Positions 51,078 to 59,184 of a DNA stretch of 64,000 nt are shown piece by piece. Position 1 is the first letter of the stretch; each line of letters begins with the position of its first letter. Position numbers and translations under genes: made by a program. Source of the stretch: Anaerolineales bacterium (lineage in GTDB: Bacteria > Chloroflexota > Anaerolineae > Anaerolineales > Villigracilaceae). The stretch covers positions 3,100,001-3,164,000 of the forward strand of contig CP129482.1 in NCBI GenBank assembly GCA_030583925.1, given 5' to 3'. Below the pieces are notes generated by a model, which worked only from the letters and a program-made list of their open reading frames with translations, searched no databases and was not told where the DNA came from.

Positions 51078-51671
51078 GTGACGTCTTCACACAAAAAACT
51101 TCGTCTAGCTATTACAATTATCTCAATTTTACTTATTATTAGCCGCTTCTTATTTTTTCCGGATATTGAGCTTGACACAGCAATATTATTCTTACTTGCT
51201 TTTGCAGTTTTTCCATGGCTTGCACCTATTATAAGTTCAGTTGAGGTTCCTGGGCTAAAGATTGAGTTTAAAGATCTTGAAGCTGCAAAAAAAGAAGCAA
51301 AAGAAGTAGGGCTACTTGCTTATTCTAATGCGGTTGAAACCAAACTTTTCCCGGCTTTTGTCCAAAACGACCCAAATTTAGCACTGGCAGGACTACGAAT
51401 AGCAATTGAAGATCACTTAAGAAAATTGGTCGGCAAGAACAACGAGGCTGGAGAAAAAACTCTAAACCAGGTGTTAGATCGTTTACGCGTTGCGAAGGTA
51501 ATTACCGACGCTGAATATAATGTCCTAACTAGAATAATCTGGTTGTTAGATCAGGCAGTTCACGGTGCAGAGGTTGATTCAAGTTCGGTTCAATGGGCCA
51601 AGGATGTAGGACCATTACTAATCAAAGCACTTGACGAAAAGTCTCAAAACCAATTGAAAAACAGTAGTTGA
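51078..51671 (+). CDS. Membrane protein with HEPN/DUF4145-like domain
   Basis: A 197-residue protein. Two transmembrane helices (LAITIISILLIISRFLFFP, TAILFLLAFAVFPWLAPIIS) are followed by a cytoplasmic helical domain: LAGLRIAIEDHLRKLVGKNN, LDRLRVAKVITDAEYNVLTR and LDQAVHGAEVD. The closing AVHG-type motif resembles HEPN/DUF4145-like domains, though the R of the R-x4-6-H nuclease motif is not clearly present. The start is a GTG at 51078 after GCAGGAGA. It is the last gene of the AT-rich island and lies 19 bases from the truncated epimerase gene on the other strand. Confidence 0.6.
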   Translation: MTSSHKKLRLAITIISILLIISRFLFFPDIELDTAILFLLAFAVFPWLAPIISSVEVPGLKIEFKDLEAAKKEAKEVGLLAYSNAVETKLFPAFVQNDPNLALAGLRIAIEDHLRKLVGKNNEAGEKTLNQVLDRLRVAKVITDAEYNVLTRIIWLLDQAVHGAEVDSSSVQWAKDVGPLLIKALDEKSQNQLKNSS

Positions 51672-51690
51672 CGCCACGAAGACATAGAAT

Positions 51691-52323
51691 TTACATCTCT
51701 GGTCCGTAGTCGCTGGTGCCGCTACTGGGCAACGTAAAAGCGGAGATCAAGCCGGGGAACCGAATCGCTCGAAAGTCCAGAAAGTGAGGCGGGTTTTCAT
51801 CCAAATGTTTTTGACCGAAATAATTTCCGTAATACATGCCGAGTTTTTCGCAGTACAGTTTGTTGCATCCATACATGGTTTGCGGATTGTTATGCTCGTC
51901 CTCGCTCACGCGTCCCGCCGATTTTTTCACATCCAAACTCCCCATGCCATACGCGGCGATCGAACTGGGAAATAAAAACTTCACGTTCTTTTGATATTTT
52001 TCCGAACGATACGCGGCGAGCATGAGCAATTGCATTGTGCCCTCCACGTTGATGCGATGCGCTTCCTCGCTCGACACTTCCGCCTTCGACGAAAGCGACG
52101 CCGCGAGATGAAAGATCACGTCGAAATCGTAATTATAAAAAGTTTTTATTTTGTAAATCAAATCGCCTTGCGCGTGTTCCGCCGACAATGCCCGAATCGA
52201 ATCGGGCAAAGGCGCCAGGTCCGAAGTTGTGATTCGATAGCCCCCGCGCGCCGCCAGCGCTTGCACAAGAGCCTGACCAATCTCACCGCACGCGCCAGTC
52301 ACCAACACCCTCGTCTCGGTCAT
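51691..52323 (-). pseudogene. NAD-dependent epimerase / SDR threonine-dehydrogenase-like, 3'-truncated
   Basis: The first 210 residues of an extended short-chain dehydrogenase are present: RVLVTGACGEIGQALVQALA (NAD site), VIFHLAASLSSKAEVS, FPSSIAAYG, the catalytic YGCNK and RFPGLISAFTLPSSGTSDYG. The sequence resembles SDR-type L-threonine dehydrogenases or epimerases, which are usually about 310-330 residues. It stops abruptly after SDYGPEM, where relatives continue for another 100 residues or so. The break coincides with the end of the AT-rich island, so the island's arrival, or a linked deletion, probably removed the 3' end. No remnant of the missing part was seen at the island's other edge. 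Confidence 0.75.
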
Positions 52324-52369
52324 ACAAACTCCTCGTGTGCTAGAATGTCGAACGACAGTATTTTACTTC

Positions 52370-53152
52370 ATGCGAACCTTCTTCTTCATTTTTTTGATCA
52401 TCGCCTTTCTGATCGGATGCGCGCCAGCGGATGCGACTCTACCCACTGCGACTCTCTCGCCCTCGGAGACGCCGCTTCCTTCCGCGACGGTGGTCTGGTT
52501 CCCACCCTCGGCAACTCCAACCCTTCAAGCGGGCTTCGCAACACAGACCGCGACGCCGCAGATGAATCCCGGCATCGGCGACATCACCCTCACCGACGAT
52601 TTTTCCGACGCGGAGGTATGGGATGTCGCCGCGTCAGATCAGGGAAGCGCGGCGATCAGCCGCAACCGCCTCACCATCGTTGTGCAACCCAACGTATCTC
52701 TCGCGAGCATGAGGCACGAACTCGTCACTGAGAATTTTTACGCCGAGATCACAGCCAATACCAACCTTTGTCGCGGCGAAGACAACTACGGACTCCTCGT
52801 CCGCGCGCAGGGAACTTCGTTCTATCGCTTCGTGCTTTCGTGCAACGGTTTGATCCACGTAGAGCGCATCAAAAATGGAACAAAACTCATCATCTTCGAA
52901 GCCGTCCCCAGCGGCGACGCTCCGCTCGGCGCGCCCGGGCAAGTGAGAATCGGTCTATGGGCAGTCGGCGCGGAGATGCGACTCTTCCTCAACGACCGTT
53001 TCCAATTCAGCGTTTCTGATCCAAGTTTTCCCAGCGGCGGCTTCGGCGTCTTCGCGCGTTCGATGGGTGAGACGCCAGTTACAGTTACGTTTTCAGATTT
53101 AACCGTGTATGATGTGGGTTATGTTTTCCCAACGAGGACGCCATCACCTTAA
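52370..53152 (+). CDS. Lipoprotein with LamG-like domain
   Basis: A 260-residue lipoprotein with signal peptide RTFFFIFLIIAFLIG followed by the lipobox Cys, then a Thr/Pro linker. The C-terminal domain starts LTDDFSDAEVWDVAASDQGS and ends VTFSDLTVYDV. It has the same layout as the outer domain of the kinase at 12305 (DDFSD... start, IANDG/LRLYANDVLL-like strands, FDNFLI end), probably a jelly-roll for carbohydrate or glycan binding. The start at 52370 is chosen for its signal peptide. The frame is open to 52337. No partner gene is evident. Confidence 0.75.
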   Translation: MRTFFFIFLIIAFLIGCAPADATLPTATLSPSETPLPSATVVWFPPSATPTLQAGFATQTATPQMNPGIGDITLTDDFSDAEVWDVAASDQGSAAISRNRLTIVVQPNVSLASMRHELVTENFYAEITANTNLCRGEDNYGLLVRAQGTSFYRFVLSCNGLIHVERIKNGTKLIIFEAVPSGDAPLGAPGQVRIGLWAVGAEMRLFLNDRFQFSVSDPSFPSGGFGVFARSMGETPVTVTFSDLTVYDVGYVFPTRTPSP

Positions 53153-53155
53153 TCA

Positions 53156-53230
53156 TGTCACCTTGAGCGTAGCGAAGGGTCTCGCTCACGAGGTTGGAGA
53201 TGCTTCGCCGCTACGCGGCTCAGCATGACA
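53156..53230. repeat. Dispersed inverted-end repeat (family B)
   Basis: It begins TGTCACCTTGAG and ends CTCAGCATGACA, with GCGAAGGGTCTC and GAGATGCTTCGC inside. It fills the spacer before the DNA methylase gene. Compare 6559-6668 and 11063-11133. Confidence 0.8.
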
Positions 53231-53234
53231 TAAC

Positions 53235-54041
53235 ATGAAAAATAAATTGAACAACCTCACCAACAAAGAATGGTTGAAGTTCCAAAAGTCGTGGTTCATC
53301 CACAACCCGCCGCCGCGCAAGCAGGGCGCGTTGGTGCATCCCGCCAAATTCCCGGAGACGATGGCGCAGGAGTTCATCGAGTTCTTCACCAAGGAGGGCG
53401 AGACCGTCCTCGATCCTATGGCAGGGACAGGTTCGACTCTCGTCGCGGCGTTGCGCGCAGGCAGGAACAGTTACGGCATCGAGTTGAACCCAAAATACGC
53501 GAAGATCGCGGCAAAACTTATCGAGGAGGAAAGGCAATCTCTCGGTAGTAAGGTCGAAGGTCTAACGTCGAAGGTCGTCAATGGAGATGCGTCGCAAATC
53601 ACCAATTACCAATTACCAATCGCTGATTACGTTTTGACTTCACCACCCTATTGGGATATGTTGAGGGCAAGAGGCGCTGAGACCCAAAAGAAGCGTCGCG
53701 CCTCCGCCGAGTTGGACGTCCACTATTCGGATGACCCGAACGATTTGGGTAACGTGGATGATTACGAAGAATTTCTCGAAAAGTTAGTCGGCATTTATCA
53801 ACGACTGAAGCCGTTACTACGCGAGAAGGCATATCTCACGATCATCGTCAAGAATGTGAAGAAAGGCGGGAAGATCTATCCGCTGGCGTGGGACATTGCC
53901 CGCGAACTCGGCAAGACGTACACGCTGAAAGACGAAAAACTGTGGTTGCAGGATAATCAATCCCTTTCGCCGTTTGGGATGGGGTCGGCATGGGTGAGTA
54001 ATACGTTCCATCATTATTGTTTGCAGTTTAGGAACGAGTGA
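53235..54041 (+). CDS. DNA methyltransferase (N4/N6 class)
   Basis: A 268-residue DNA methylase. Motif I is VLDPMAGTGSTLVAALRAGR, the acidic residue follows in GIELNPKYAKIAAKL, and motif IV is DYVLTSPPYWDMLRARGAET. The TSPPYWD form is common in N4-cytosine and some N6-adenine enzymes. Between motif I and motif IV about 25 residues (SKVEGLTSK and ITNYQLPIAD) are encoded by simple-word repeats (53544-53578 and 53597-53622), which the fold seems to tolerate. The next gene encodes a putative PD-(D/E)XK nuclease, so a type II restriction-modification pair is likely. No ribosome site was seen; a family B repeat lies just upstream. Confidence 0.87.
   Translation: MKNKLNNLTNKEWLKFQKSWFIHNPPPRKQGALVHPAKFPETMAQEFIEFFTKEGETVLDPMAGTGSTLVAALRAGRNSYGIELNPKYAKIAAKLIEEERQSLGSKVEGLTSKVVNGDASQITNYQLPIADYVLTSPPYWDMLRARGAETQKKRRASAELDVHYSDDPNDLGNVDDYEEFLEKLVGIYQRLKPLLREKAYLTIIVKNVKKGGKIYPLAWDIARELGKTYTLKDEKLWLQDNQSLSPFGMGSAWVSNTFHHYCLQFRNE
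53544..53622. repeat. Simple-word repeats inside a DNA methylase gene
   Basis: AAGGTCGAAGGTC words (53544-53578) and ACCAATTACCAATTACCAAT (53597-53622) are read in frame. The second word recurs in the spacers at 9545-9575 and in the anti-sigma gene at 11255-11280. Confidence 0.75.
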
Positions 54042-54046
54042 AACAA

Positions 54047-54075
54047 TTTGCGATTTTTGATTGACGATTGACGAT
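54047..54075. repeat. Simple-word repeat between methylase and nuclease genes
   Basis: TTTGATTGACGATTGACGAT words, of the same type as the spacer between the two tRNA genes. Confidence 0.6.
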
Positions 54076-54115
54076 TTGTCACTCCAAGTGAAGTACGAAA
54101 TACGCAACACGGAAT

Positions 54116-55099
54116 ATGATCTCCCCCTCCGACTTCATCCGCCTCCCCTACACCCGCGACCTGACCGAGGCGGGGATCGCGTACGCGCTGAGGTCGTTGC
54201 CGCACACGTACAATCGCATGGGAGGTTCTCCATATAACCGCTTGCGGAGAATCGTCGCGGGCGTGGCGGTGGAGTTGGCATTTCGACGGTATCTTTCCGC
54301 GCAGGATATTCCCTTCGACGTGAAAGGCGCGGCGCCGTTCACCGAACCTGACCGCTACGACGTGTCTCTGAGCGGAAGGCGTTGCGATATCAAATCGTTT
54401 CTCATTTCGTACCGTGATCAAATCTCAGAGATGAGGAAAAATCCGCAGGTGGTGTTGAACGCGCCCGCGCTTGTGCCATCCGACCAGCACGCGGCGGAGG
54501 GACACGCGCACAACGACATTTACCTCTTCGCGTTTTTATGCGGACTCGTCGCCGCCTCGCAGGAGGATTTGAAGAAAGCCATCGACGCGGGACAGCCGCA
54601 TTATTTGGTCCACGTGATGCCGGAGGCGTGGGTGCGTCCTGTTGCGTGGAATCCGCTTGGGAGGCTGGTCTTGAAGTCGGAAGCCGAAGAGGCGATCACG
54701 CTCGAATTGGGTGGGCAGGATGAAGGGCGTGAGATGCGTCTGCTGAGGGTGGAGGTTCCGCCGCGCAGGCGCGTCGAAATCCAAAACGAGTTTTTCGCGC
54801 TGGCGTACATCCGCACACAAACGCCGCTCGCTGAGCGCATCGGAATCCGCTGCGCGAACCGGAACGAATTGCATCTCGCCGGCGCGCTGGAATGGGGTAA
54901 CATTTGGGTTTATGGCATGGGCGTTTTGCTCGCTGGGTTTCTCACGCGCGAGGAGTTCAACCGCAAAGCCAAGCCCGTGCCGGAAGGGACGCGTGTGTTT
55001 CAATATGAAAAAACGCGTACGAAAAACCTTGCCGTACCCGTCTGTGAACTCAAACCGCTGTCCGAATTATTCGAGCGCATCAAGGAATTGGATCAATGA
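54116..55099 (+). CDS. Putative PD-(D/E)XK restriction endonuclease
   Basis: A 327-residue protein of no named family. The N-terminal third has the layout of a PD-(D/E)XK nuclease: a helix with Glu (VAGVAVELAFRRYLSAQD), then PDRYDV (Asp79, Asp82) and, on the next strand, CDIKSF (Asp91-Ile-Lys93). The following residues (SYRDQISEMRKNPQ) would give the helix. The C-terminal two-thirds are unassigned. The gene lies 75 bases after a DNA methylase gene on the same strand, which supports a restriction function. It ends overlapping the next gene by four bases (ATGA). The nuclease reading is inference from motif and context. Confidence 0.55.
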   Translation: MISPSDFIRLPYTRDLTEAGIAYALRSLPHTYNRMGGSPYNRLRRIVAGVAVELAFRRYLSAQDIPFDVKGAAPFTEPDRYDVSLSGRRCDIKSFLISYRDQISEMRKNPQVVLNAPALVPSDQHAAEGHAHNDIYLFAFLCGLVAASQEDLKKAIDAGQPHYLVHVMPEAWVRPVAWNPLGRLVLKSEAEEAITLELGGQDEGREMRLLRVEVPPRRRVEIQNEFFALAYIRTQTPLAERIGIRCANRNELHLAGALEWGNIWVYGMGVLLAGFLTREEFNRKAKPVPEGTRVFQYEKTRTKNLAVPVCELKPLSELFERIKELDQ

Positions 55100-56472
55100 A
55101 GAAACGAATTATCTATGGGTTGATCGTTCTATCGTTACTGGCTTGCAACACGGTGACGCAAGTTTGGAATCCGCCGACGGATCTTCCGCCCGCGACGGAA
55201 ACGACGAACACGCCGTTCGCACCGATTGACGAGTCGCTTATCCCGGCGTACGTGCCGCCGGAATGCGTGTCAGTGGCGCCGGCGACCGTTTCGCCGCAAC
55301 AGGTCGCGCCGACTCAAACGCTCGAACCGATCACAGAGATTTCGCAGGAAACGCAATTGCAGATCTTCGACAAGTTGACCGGCATCATTGACAATGTGTA
55401 TGTGTATCCCGATTTCAACGACAAAGATTGGAAGGAGATCAAAGCGCGCTATCGAAGTATGATCGAGGCGGGCATGTCCACCGAAACGTTCTACGTGGAA
55501 GTGAATAACATGATCGTCGAGTTAGGCGACGAACATTCGTTTTATCTTTCGCCAAGCGAAGCGAGAGCCTCCGAGGCGGAGTTGCGCGGCGAGAACAATT
55601 ACGTGGGCGTTGGAATCTATTCCCTGCCCGACGAGGAGCGACAAACTTTTACCGTCATCTCGACCTTCCCCGATTCGCCGGCGCGCCATGCGGGCATCCA
55701 ACCGCACGACCGAATCGTCGCGATAGACGGCGTCCCTCTCAAAGTGGATGAGAACTCAGCCAGCCGCGTGCGCGGTCCGCAATGTTCCGTCGTGAGGTTA
55801 ACCATCCAATCGCCGGGCGAAGCGCAGCATGACTTGTTGTTGTATCGCGCTCCCATTAAAGGAAATTTGAACATCGAACAACGCCTCGTGCCGACTTCGG
55901 ACGGGTCCAAAATCGGATACATTTTCATCCCTTCGTTTTTCGACGAAACTCTGCCTCCGCAGATCGAGCAGGCGCTGAAAGATTTCGGCGACCTGGACGG
56001 ATTGATCATCGATCTCCGCTTGAACGGCGGCGGAAGCAGTTCGGTGGTTGACCCCATCCTCGAATGGTTCACCGATGGACATCTTGGCAAGTTCGTGAGC
56101 CGTGACTCCTCCCGCCCACTGGATGTGGAGGGCGAATCCATCAACAACTCGCAAGACGTTCCGTTAGTCATCATCGTGAGCAAAGACACGGTCAGTTATG
56201 GTGAAATTTTTACCGCCATTCTCAAAGATTCGGGCAGGGCAAAAGTGACCGGCGAGACCAGCCTCGGCAACGTGGAAGTTCTGCACGGCTACGACTTCGA
56301 TGACGGATCGCAGTTGTGGATCGCCTCTGAAACGTTTTACTCCGCAACTTCCGATACAAACTTCGAAGAGACCGGCATCGTGCCTGACCTGGAAGCCTAC
56401 GCGCCCTGGGATACGATCACCTTCGACACCGATCCCTCGATCAAAGCCGCGTTGGAACTGCTCGGGCATTGA
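55096..56472 (+). CDS. S41 (C-terminal processing) peptidase-like lipoprotein
   Basis: A 458-residue lipoprotein (signal peptide GLIVLSLLA then lipobox Cys) of the S41 family. A helical N-terminal part is followed by a PDZ domain (FTVISTFPDSPARHAGIQPH, DRIVAIDG) and the protease core: KIGYIFIPSFFDE, LIIDLRLNGGGSS, VSKDTVSYGEIFTAIL (Ser367 at the nucleophile place) and VTGETSLGNVEVLHGYDFDD. In CtpA/Tsp-type enzymes this last motif is GKG with the catalytic Lys. Here the position reads GNV (Asn392), so activity by the usual Ser-Lys dyad is doubtful. The start overlaps the nuclease gene's stop. A large hairpin follows. Confidence 0.85.
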   Translation: MKKRIIYGLIVLSLLACNTVTQVWNPPTDLPPATETTNTPFAPIDESLIPAYVPPECVSVAPATVSPQQVAPTQTLEPITEISQETQLQIFDKLTGIIDNVYVYPDFNDKDWKEIKARYRSMIEAGMSTETFYVEVNNMIVELGDEHSFYLSPSEARASEAELRGENNYVGVGIYSLPDEERQTFTVISTFPDSPARHAGIQPHDRIVAIDGVPLKVDENSASRVRGPQCSVVRLTIQSPGEAQHDLLLYRAPIKGNLNIEQRLVPTSDGSKIGYIFIPSFFDETLPPQIEQALKDFGDLDGLIIDLRLNGGGSSSVVDPILEWFTDGHLGKFVSRDSSRPLDVEGESINNSQDVPLVIIVSKDTVSYGEIFTAILKDSGRAKVTGETSLGNVEVLHGYDFDDGSQLWIASETFYSATSDTNFEETGIVPDLEAYAPWDTITFDTDPSIKAALELLGH

Positions 56473-56480
56473 CCCCCACC

Positions 56481-56543
56481 GTCCCGCTAATAGCGGGACA
56501 CCTCCCCCAAAATCCGACTGAAGTTCGTCGGATTTTGGGGGAG
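56481..56543. terminator. Double hairpin after the S41 gene
   Basis: First hairpin GTCCCGCTAATAGCGGGAC (56481-56499), then CCTCCCCCAAAATCCGAC / GTCGGATTTTGGGGGAGG (56501-56543). It is stable enough to stop transcription but lacks a T-run. It has the look of a dispersed palindromic element. Confidence 0.6.
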
Positions 56544-56598
56544 GCTGGGAGGGGGTTGGATTAATTCAATCTCATCCTCCTCTGATACACTAACATCC

Positions 56599-57831
56599 AT
56601 GAAAAAAAGAAATATCGCGTTCATCGGCGCGGGAATCGTTCTTGTCGCGCTTTTGTTGTATCAAATCCCCGCGATCAATGAACGATTGTCGTGGCGATTC
56701 GAAGTCGCGCGGACGTATGTGAAAAATGTGATTCATCCCGTCGGCGCGGCGCCGACTGCGATTCCGCAACCGACGAAACAAATAACGCCAACCGTATCCA
56801 TCCAACCAACGGCAACGACTGAAGTCGTTACTACGGAAATCCCGCCGACGCCGACGCTCGCGCCGCCTCCTGCGCAGGCTTTGCTCAACTCGCCGCCGTA
56901 TGAAAAGCAAACCGCCAACAACTGCGGTCCCGCCGCGCTTTCGATGATGCTTCATCTCTTCGGATGGAACGGTTCGCAAAAAGATATTTCGAGCGTGATC
57001 AAACCCGTCAACGGCGATCGCAACGTCAACCCCGATGAGATGGCGTTTTGGGTCCGCAACTACGCGGGCTGGCTACGCATCGAATACCGCGTCGGCGGCG
57101 ATCTCGAAACGCTCAAGCGCTTGCTTGCCGCGTCGTATCCGGTCATCGTTGAGTCAACCACCTCGTTGAATCCCGATGACTCTGGCTGGCCCGACGACGA
57201 TCTCTGGGCGGCGCATTATCTTTTGCTCACCGGCTACGACGATGCGACACAAACTTTCACCGCGCAAGATACCTATCGCGGTCCCGATAAAAAGATTCCC
57301 TACGCCCAACTCGAATCGGAATGGAAGCCCTTCAACTATTTGTACATGATCGTTTATCTTCCCGAGCAAGAGGATGAGATTAAGACGATCCTCGGTTCAA
57401 ACTGGGACGTGGACCTGAATCGCCAGCGTGCGCTCGAACTTGCCCAAGCCGCGACAACCGCCGACCCAAACGACGCCTTCGCGTGGTTTAATTTGGGGAG
57501 CAACTATGTTTACTTCGAGCGTTATGACGAAGCCAACGCCGCATACGATAAATCTCGTGAACTCGGCTTGCCTCAGCGAATGTTTCGCTATCAGTTCGGT
57601 CCGTTTCTTGCCAACTTCCATGCGAATCGAAACGACGACCTGCTCGCCCTCACTGACTACGCGCTCCAACGCACCGACATGTCCGAGGAGACGTGGCTCT
57701 GGCGCGGTTGGGCGTTGTATCGCGATGGCGATTTGAACGGCGCGATCAAAGCCTGGCGCAAGGCGTTGGCTGTCCACCCGGGTTACGAGGACGCGTTGTA
57801 CGCGTTGAATTTTGTTGGGTCAACGCCGTGA
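56599..57831 (+). CDS. C39-like cysteine peptidase with TPR domain
   Basis: A 410-residue protein with a signal anchor (AFIGAGIVLVALLLYQIPAI), a Thr/Pro linker, a papain-like C39_2 domain and C-terminal tetratricopeptide repeats. The likely triad is Cys109 in NNCGPAALSMML, His206 in AAHYLLLTGYD and Asp224 in QDTYRG. The TPR part starts about residue 275 (ALELAQAATTADPNDAFAWF, GLAL-type units, DGDLNGAIKAWRKALAVHPG). It should act outside the membrane on peptides. Bases 56814-56829 in the linker are an ACGACT-AGTCGT palindrome read in frame. Confidence 0.85.
   Translation: MKKRNIAFIGAGIVLVALLLYQIPAINERLSWRFEVARTYVKNVIHPVGAAPTAIPQPTKQITPTVSIQPTATTEVVTTEIPPTPTLAPPPAQALLNSPPYEKQTANNCGPAALSMMLHLFGWNGSQKDISSVIKPVNGDRNVNPDEMAFWVRNYAGWLRIEYRVGGDLETLKRLLAASYPVIVESTTSLNPDDSGWPDDDLWAAHYLLLTGYDDATQTFTAQDTYRGPDKKIPYAQLESEWKPFNYLYMIVYLPEQEDEIKTILGSNWDVDLNRQRALELAQAATTADPNDAFAWFNLGSNYVYFERYDEANAAYDKSRELGLPQRMFRYQFGPFLANFHANRNDDLLALTDYALQRTDMSEETWLWRGWALYRDGDLNGAIKAWRKALAVHPGYEDALYALNFVGSTP
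56814..56829. repeat. In-frame palindrome in the C39-like gene
   Basis: AACGACTGAAGTCGTT, followed by ACTACG, matches the last palindrome in the gene at 531 (ACGACTTAAGTCGTcACTACG) apart from the centre and one base. Confidence 0.75.
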
Positions 57832-57847
57832 AAAAATTTTCCAAGGC

Positions 57848-57876
57848 GTAGGGGCAGGTCTAAGACCTGCCCCTAC
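57848..57876. repeat. Intergenic hairpin
   Basis: GTAGGGGCAGGTC and GACCTGCCCCTAC arms with a 3-base loop, between the C39-like and FGE-like genes. No T-run. Confidence 0.7.
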
Positions 57877-57887
57877 CGAACAACGAA

Positions 57888-58832
57888 ATGAAAAAAATAG
57901 TTCCCATCATCCTCATTTTCCTCGCCGCGTGTTCGAGCGCGACGCCTGTTCCCACCACTACGCCGACGTTGACTCCCTCCTCCACAAGCGCCCCGACGTC
58001 CACCTCCGTCCCGGCGGCGACGGCTGAGGTAGCCGCGCCCAGCCCCACGTCCGCGAATGAAGCGGCGACCTTCCGCTTTTCATCCATTGATGGAATGCCG
58101 CAGGTTTTCGTCCCCGCTGGAATCCTGCATATGGGCGGGTACGACGTGCGCGCCGCGCCGGATGAATTCCCCGCGCACGATGTGACGCTCGACGCGTTTT
58201 GGATGGATCAACTCGAGGTGACGAACGCGATGTACGCGTTGTGCGTGAGCGCGGGCGCGTGCGAACCGCCGCAAAGTCTCGAGTCGGGGCGACGATTCGA
58301 TTATTACGAAAATTCCGAGTTCAAAGATTATCCGGTTGTGTATGTCACGTGGGGGCAGGCGAAAACGTATTGCGAATGGGCGCAGAGACGTTTGCCCACC
58401 GAAGCGGAATGGGAGCGCGCCGCACGCGGCGACGATCTGCGTACGTTTCCGTGGGGCGAGGATAAACCCGATTGGAGGTTTGCCAACTTCAACATGCTCG
58501 TCACCGACACGTCGCGTGTGGGAAGTTATGCGATGGGAGCGAGTCCGTTTGGTGTGTTGGATATGGCGGGAAACGTCGCCGAATGGACGAATGATTTTTA
58601 TTCTTTCAATTTTTATCTCAACACGCCGTTGGAAAATCCATTCGGACCAGCCACAAGCGCAAGTTTGAACCGCGTCGTGCGCGGCGGTAGTTTGGGTGAT
58701 GCAGAAATAAATATCCGCGTTTCGAAGCGTTCGTCGGTGAGAGGGTCGAATTTGAATGCCGTGCCGGGATCCGAATCGTATCTCGGTGAGTTTTCTCCGC
58801 GCATTGGGTTTCGATGTGTGGAGGATGAGTAG
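57888..58832 (+). CDS. FGE-sulfatase-like (SUMF1) lipoprotein
   Basis: A 314-residue lipoprotein (signal VPIILIFLAA then Cys) with a Thr/Ser/Pro linker and a formylglycine-generating-enzyme fold. Landmarks: QVFVPAGILHMGGYDVRAAP, FWMDQLEVTNAMYALCVSAG, PVVYVTWGQAKTYCEWAQRR, LPTEAEWERAARGDDLRTFP, SPFGVLDMAGNVAEWTNDFY, RVVRGGSLGD and PRIGFRCV. True FGEs need two active-site cysteines in the C-terminal third. Only the final FRC is seen there, so this is probably a non-catalytic or differently acting family member. It is the last gene before the metK leader. Confidence 0.88.
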   Translation: MKKIVPIILIFLAACSSATPVPTTTPTLTPSSTSAPTSTSVPAATAEVAAPSPTSANEAATFRFSSIDGMPQVFVPAGILHMGGYDVRAAPDEFPAHDVTLDAFWMDQLEVTNAMYALCVSAGACEPPQSLESGRRFDYYENSEFKDYPVVYVTWGQAKTYCEWAQRRLPTEAEWERAARGDDLRTFPWGEDKPDWRFANFNMLVTDTSRVGSYAMGASPFGVLDMAGNVAEWTNDFYSFNFYLNTPLENPFGPATSASLNRVVRGGSLGDAEINIRVSKRSSVRGSNLNAVPGSESYLGEFSPRIGFRCVEDE

Positions 58833-58837
58833 CGTCT

Positions 58838-58932
58838 GTCATTGCGAGGAGCGAACAGTAGTTCGCGACGAAGCAATCTCTAACACAATGCGGGAGATTG
58901 CTTCGTGGCGCTGAAGCGCCACTCGCAATGAC
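58838..58932. repeat. Dispersed inverted-end repeat (family A)
   Basis: GTCATTGCGAG and CTCGCAATGAC ends, with an inner GAAGCAATCTC / GAGATTGCTTC hairpin. It is a close copy of 7974-8063. It directly precedes the metK promoter region and could supply part of it. Confidence 0.85.
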
Positions 58933-58981
58933 GATAAAATTGTGGTACACTGCCGACACAATTCAATCGCCCCACAAGGCG

Positions 58982-59107
58982 CTCTTATCCAGAGAGGCGG
59001 AGGGAACGGCCCGCTGATGCCTCGACAACCTGCCAGCCCACGTTTTCATTAGACAGTCGCTGAAAAGGTGCCAATTCCTACAGACGGATGTTCTGGGAGA
59101 TGAGAGG
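58982..59107 (+). promoter_or_regulatory. SAM-I (S-box) riboswitch upstream of metK
   Basis: The aptamer starts CTCTTATCCAGAGAGGCGGA with the characteristic GGGAACGGCCCGCTGATGCC, GACAACCTGCCA and GGTGCCAATTCC segments. The closing GAGATGAGAG pairs with the 5' CTCT to form P1. All four helices can be drawn. SAM binding would release the downstream terminator and lower synthesis of SAM synthetase. A TGGTACACT extended -10-like element lies about 30 bases upstream. Confidence 0.96.
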
Positions 59108-59126
59108 GCTTCAAATCAATAAATGG

Positions 59127-59166
59127 TTTGCCCCTTTCTGCTCGTCTGAAGGGGCAAATTTTTTCT
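59127..59166 (+). terminator. SAM riboswitch expression-platform terminator
   Basis: TTTGCCCCTTTC / GAAGGGGCAAA stem followed by TTTTTTC, ending 18 bases before the metK start. It is the regulated terminator of the SAM-I switch. Confidence 0.93.
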
Positions 59167-59184
59167 TAAAGGAGTACGAACAAA

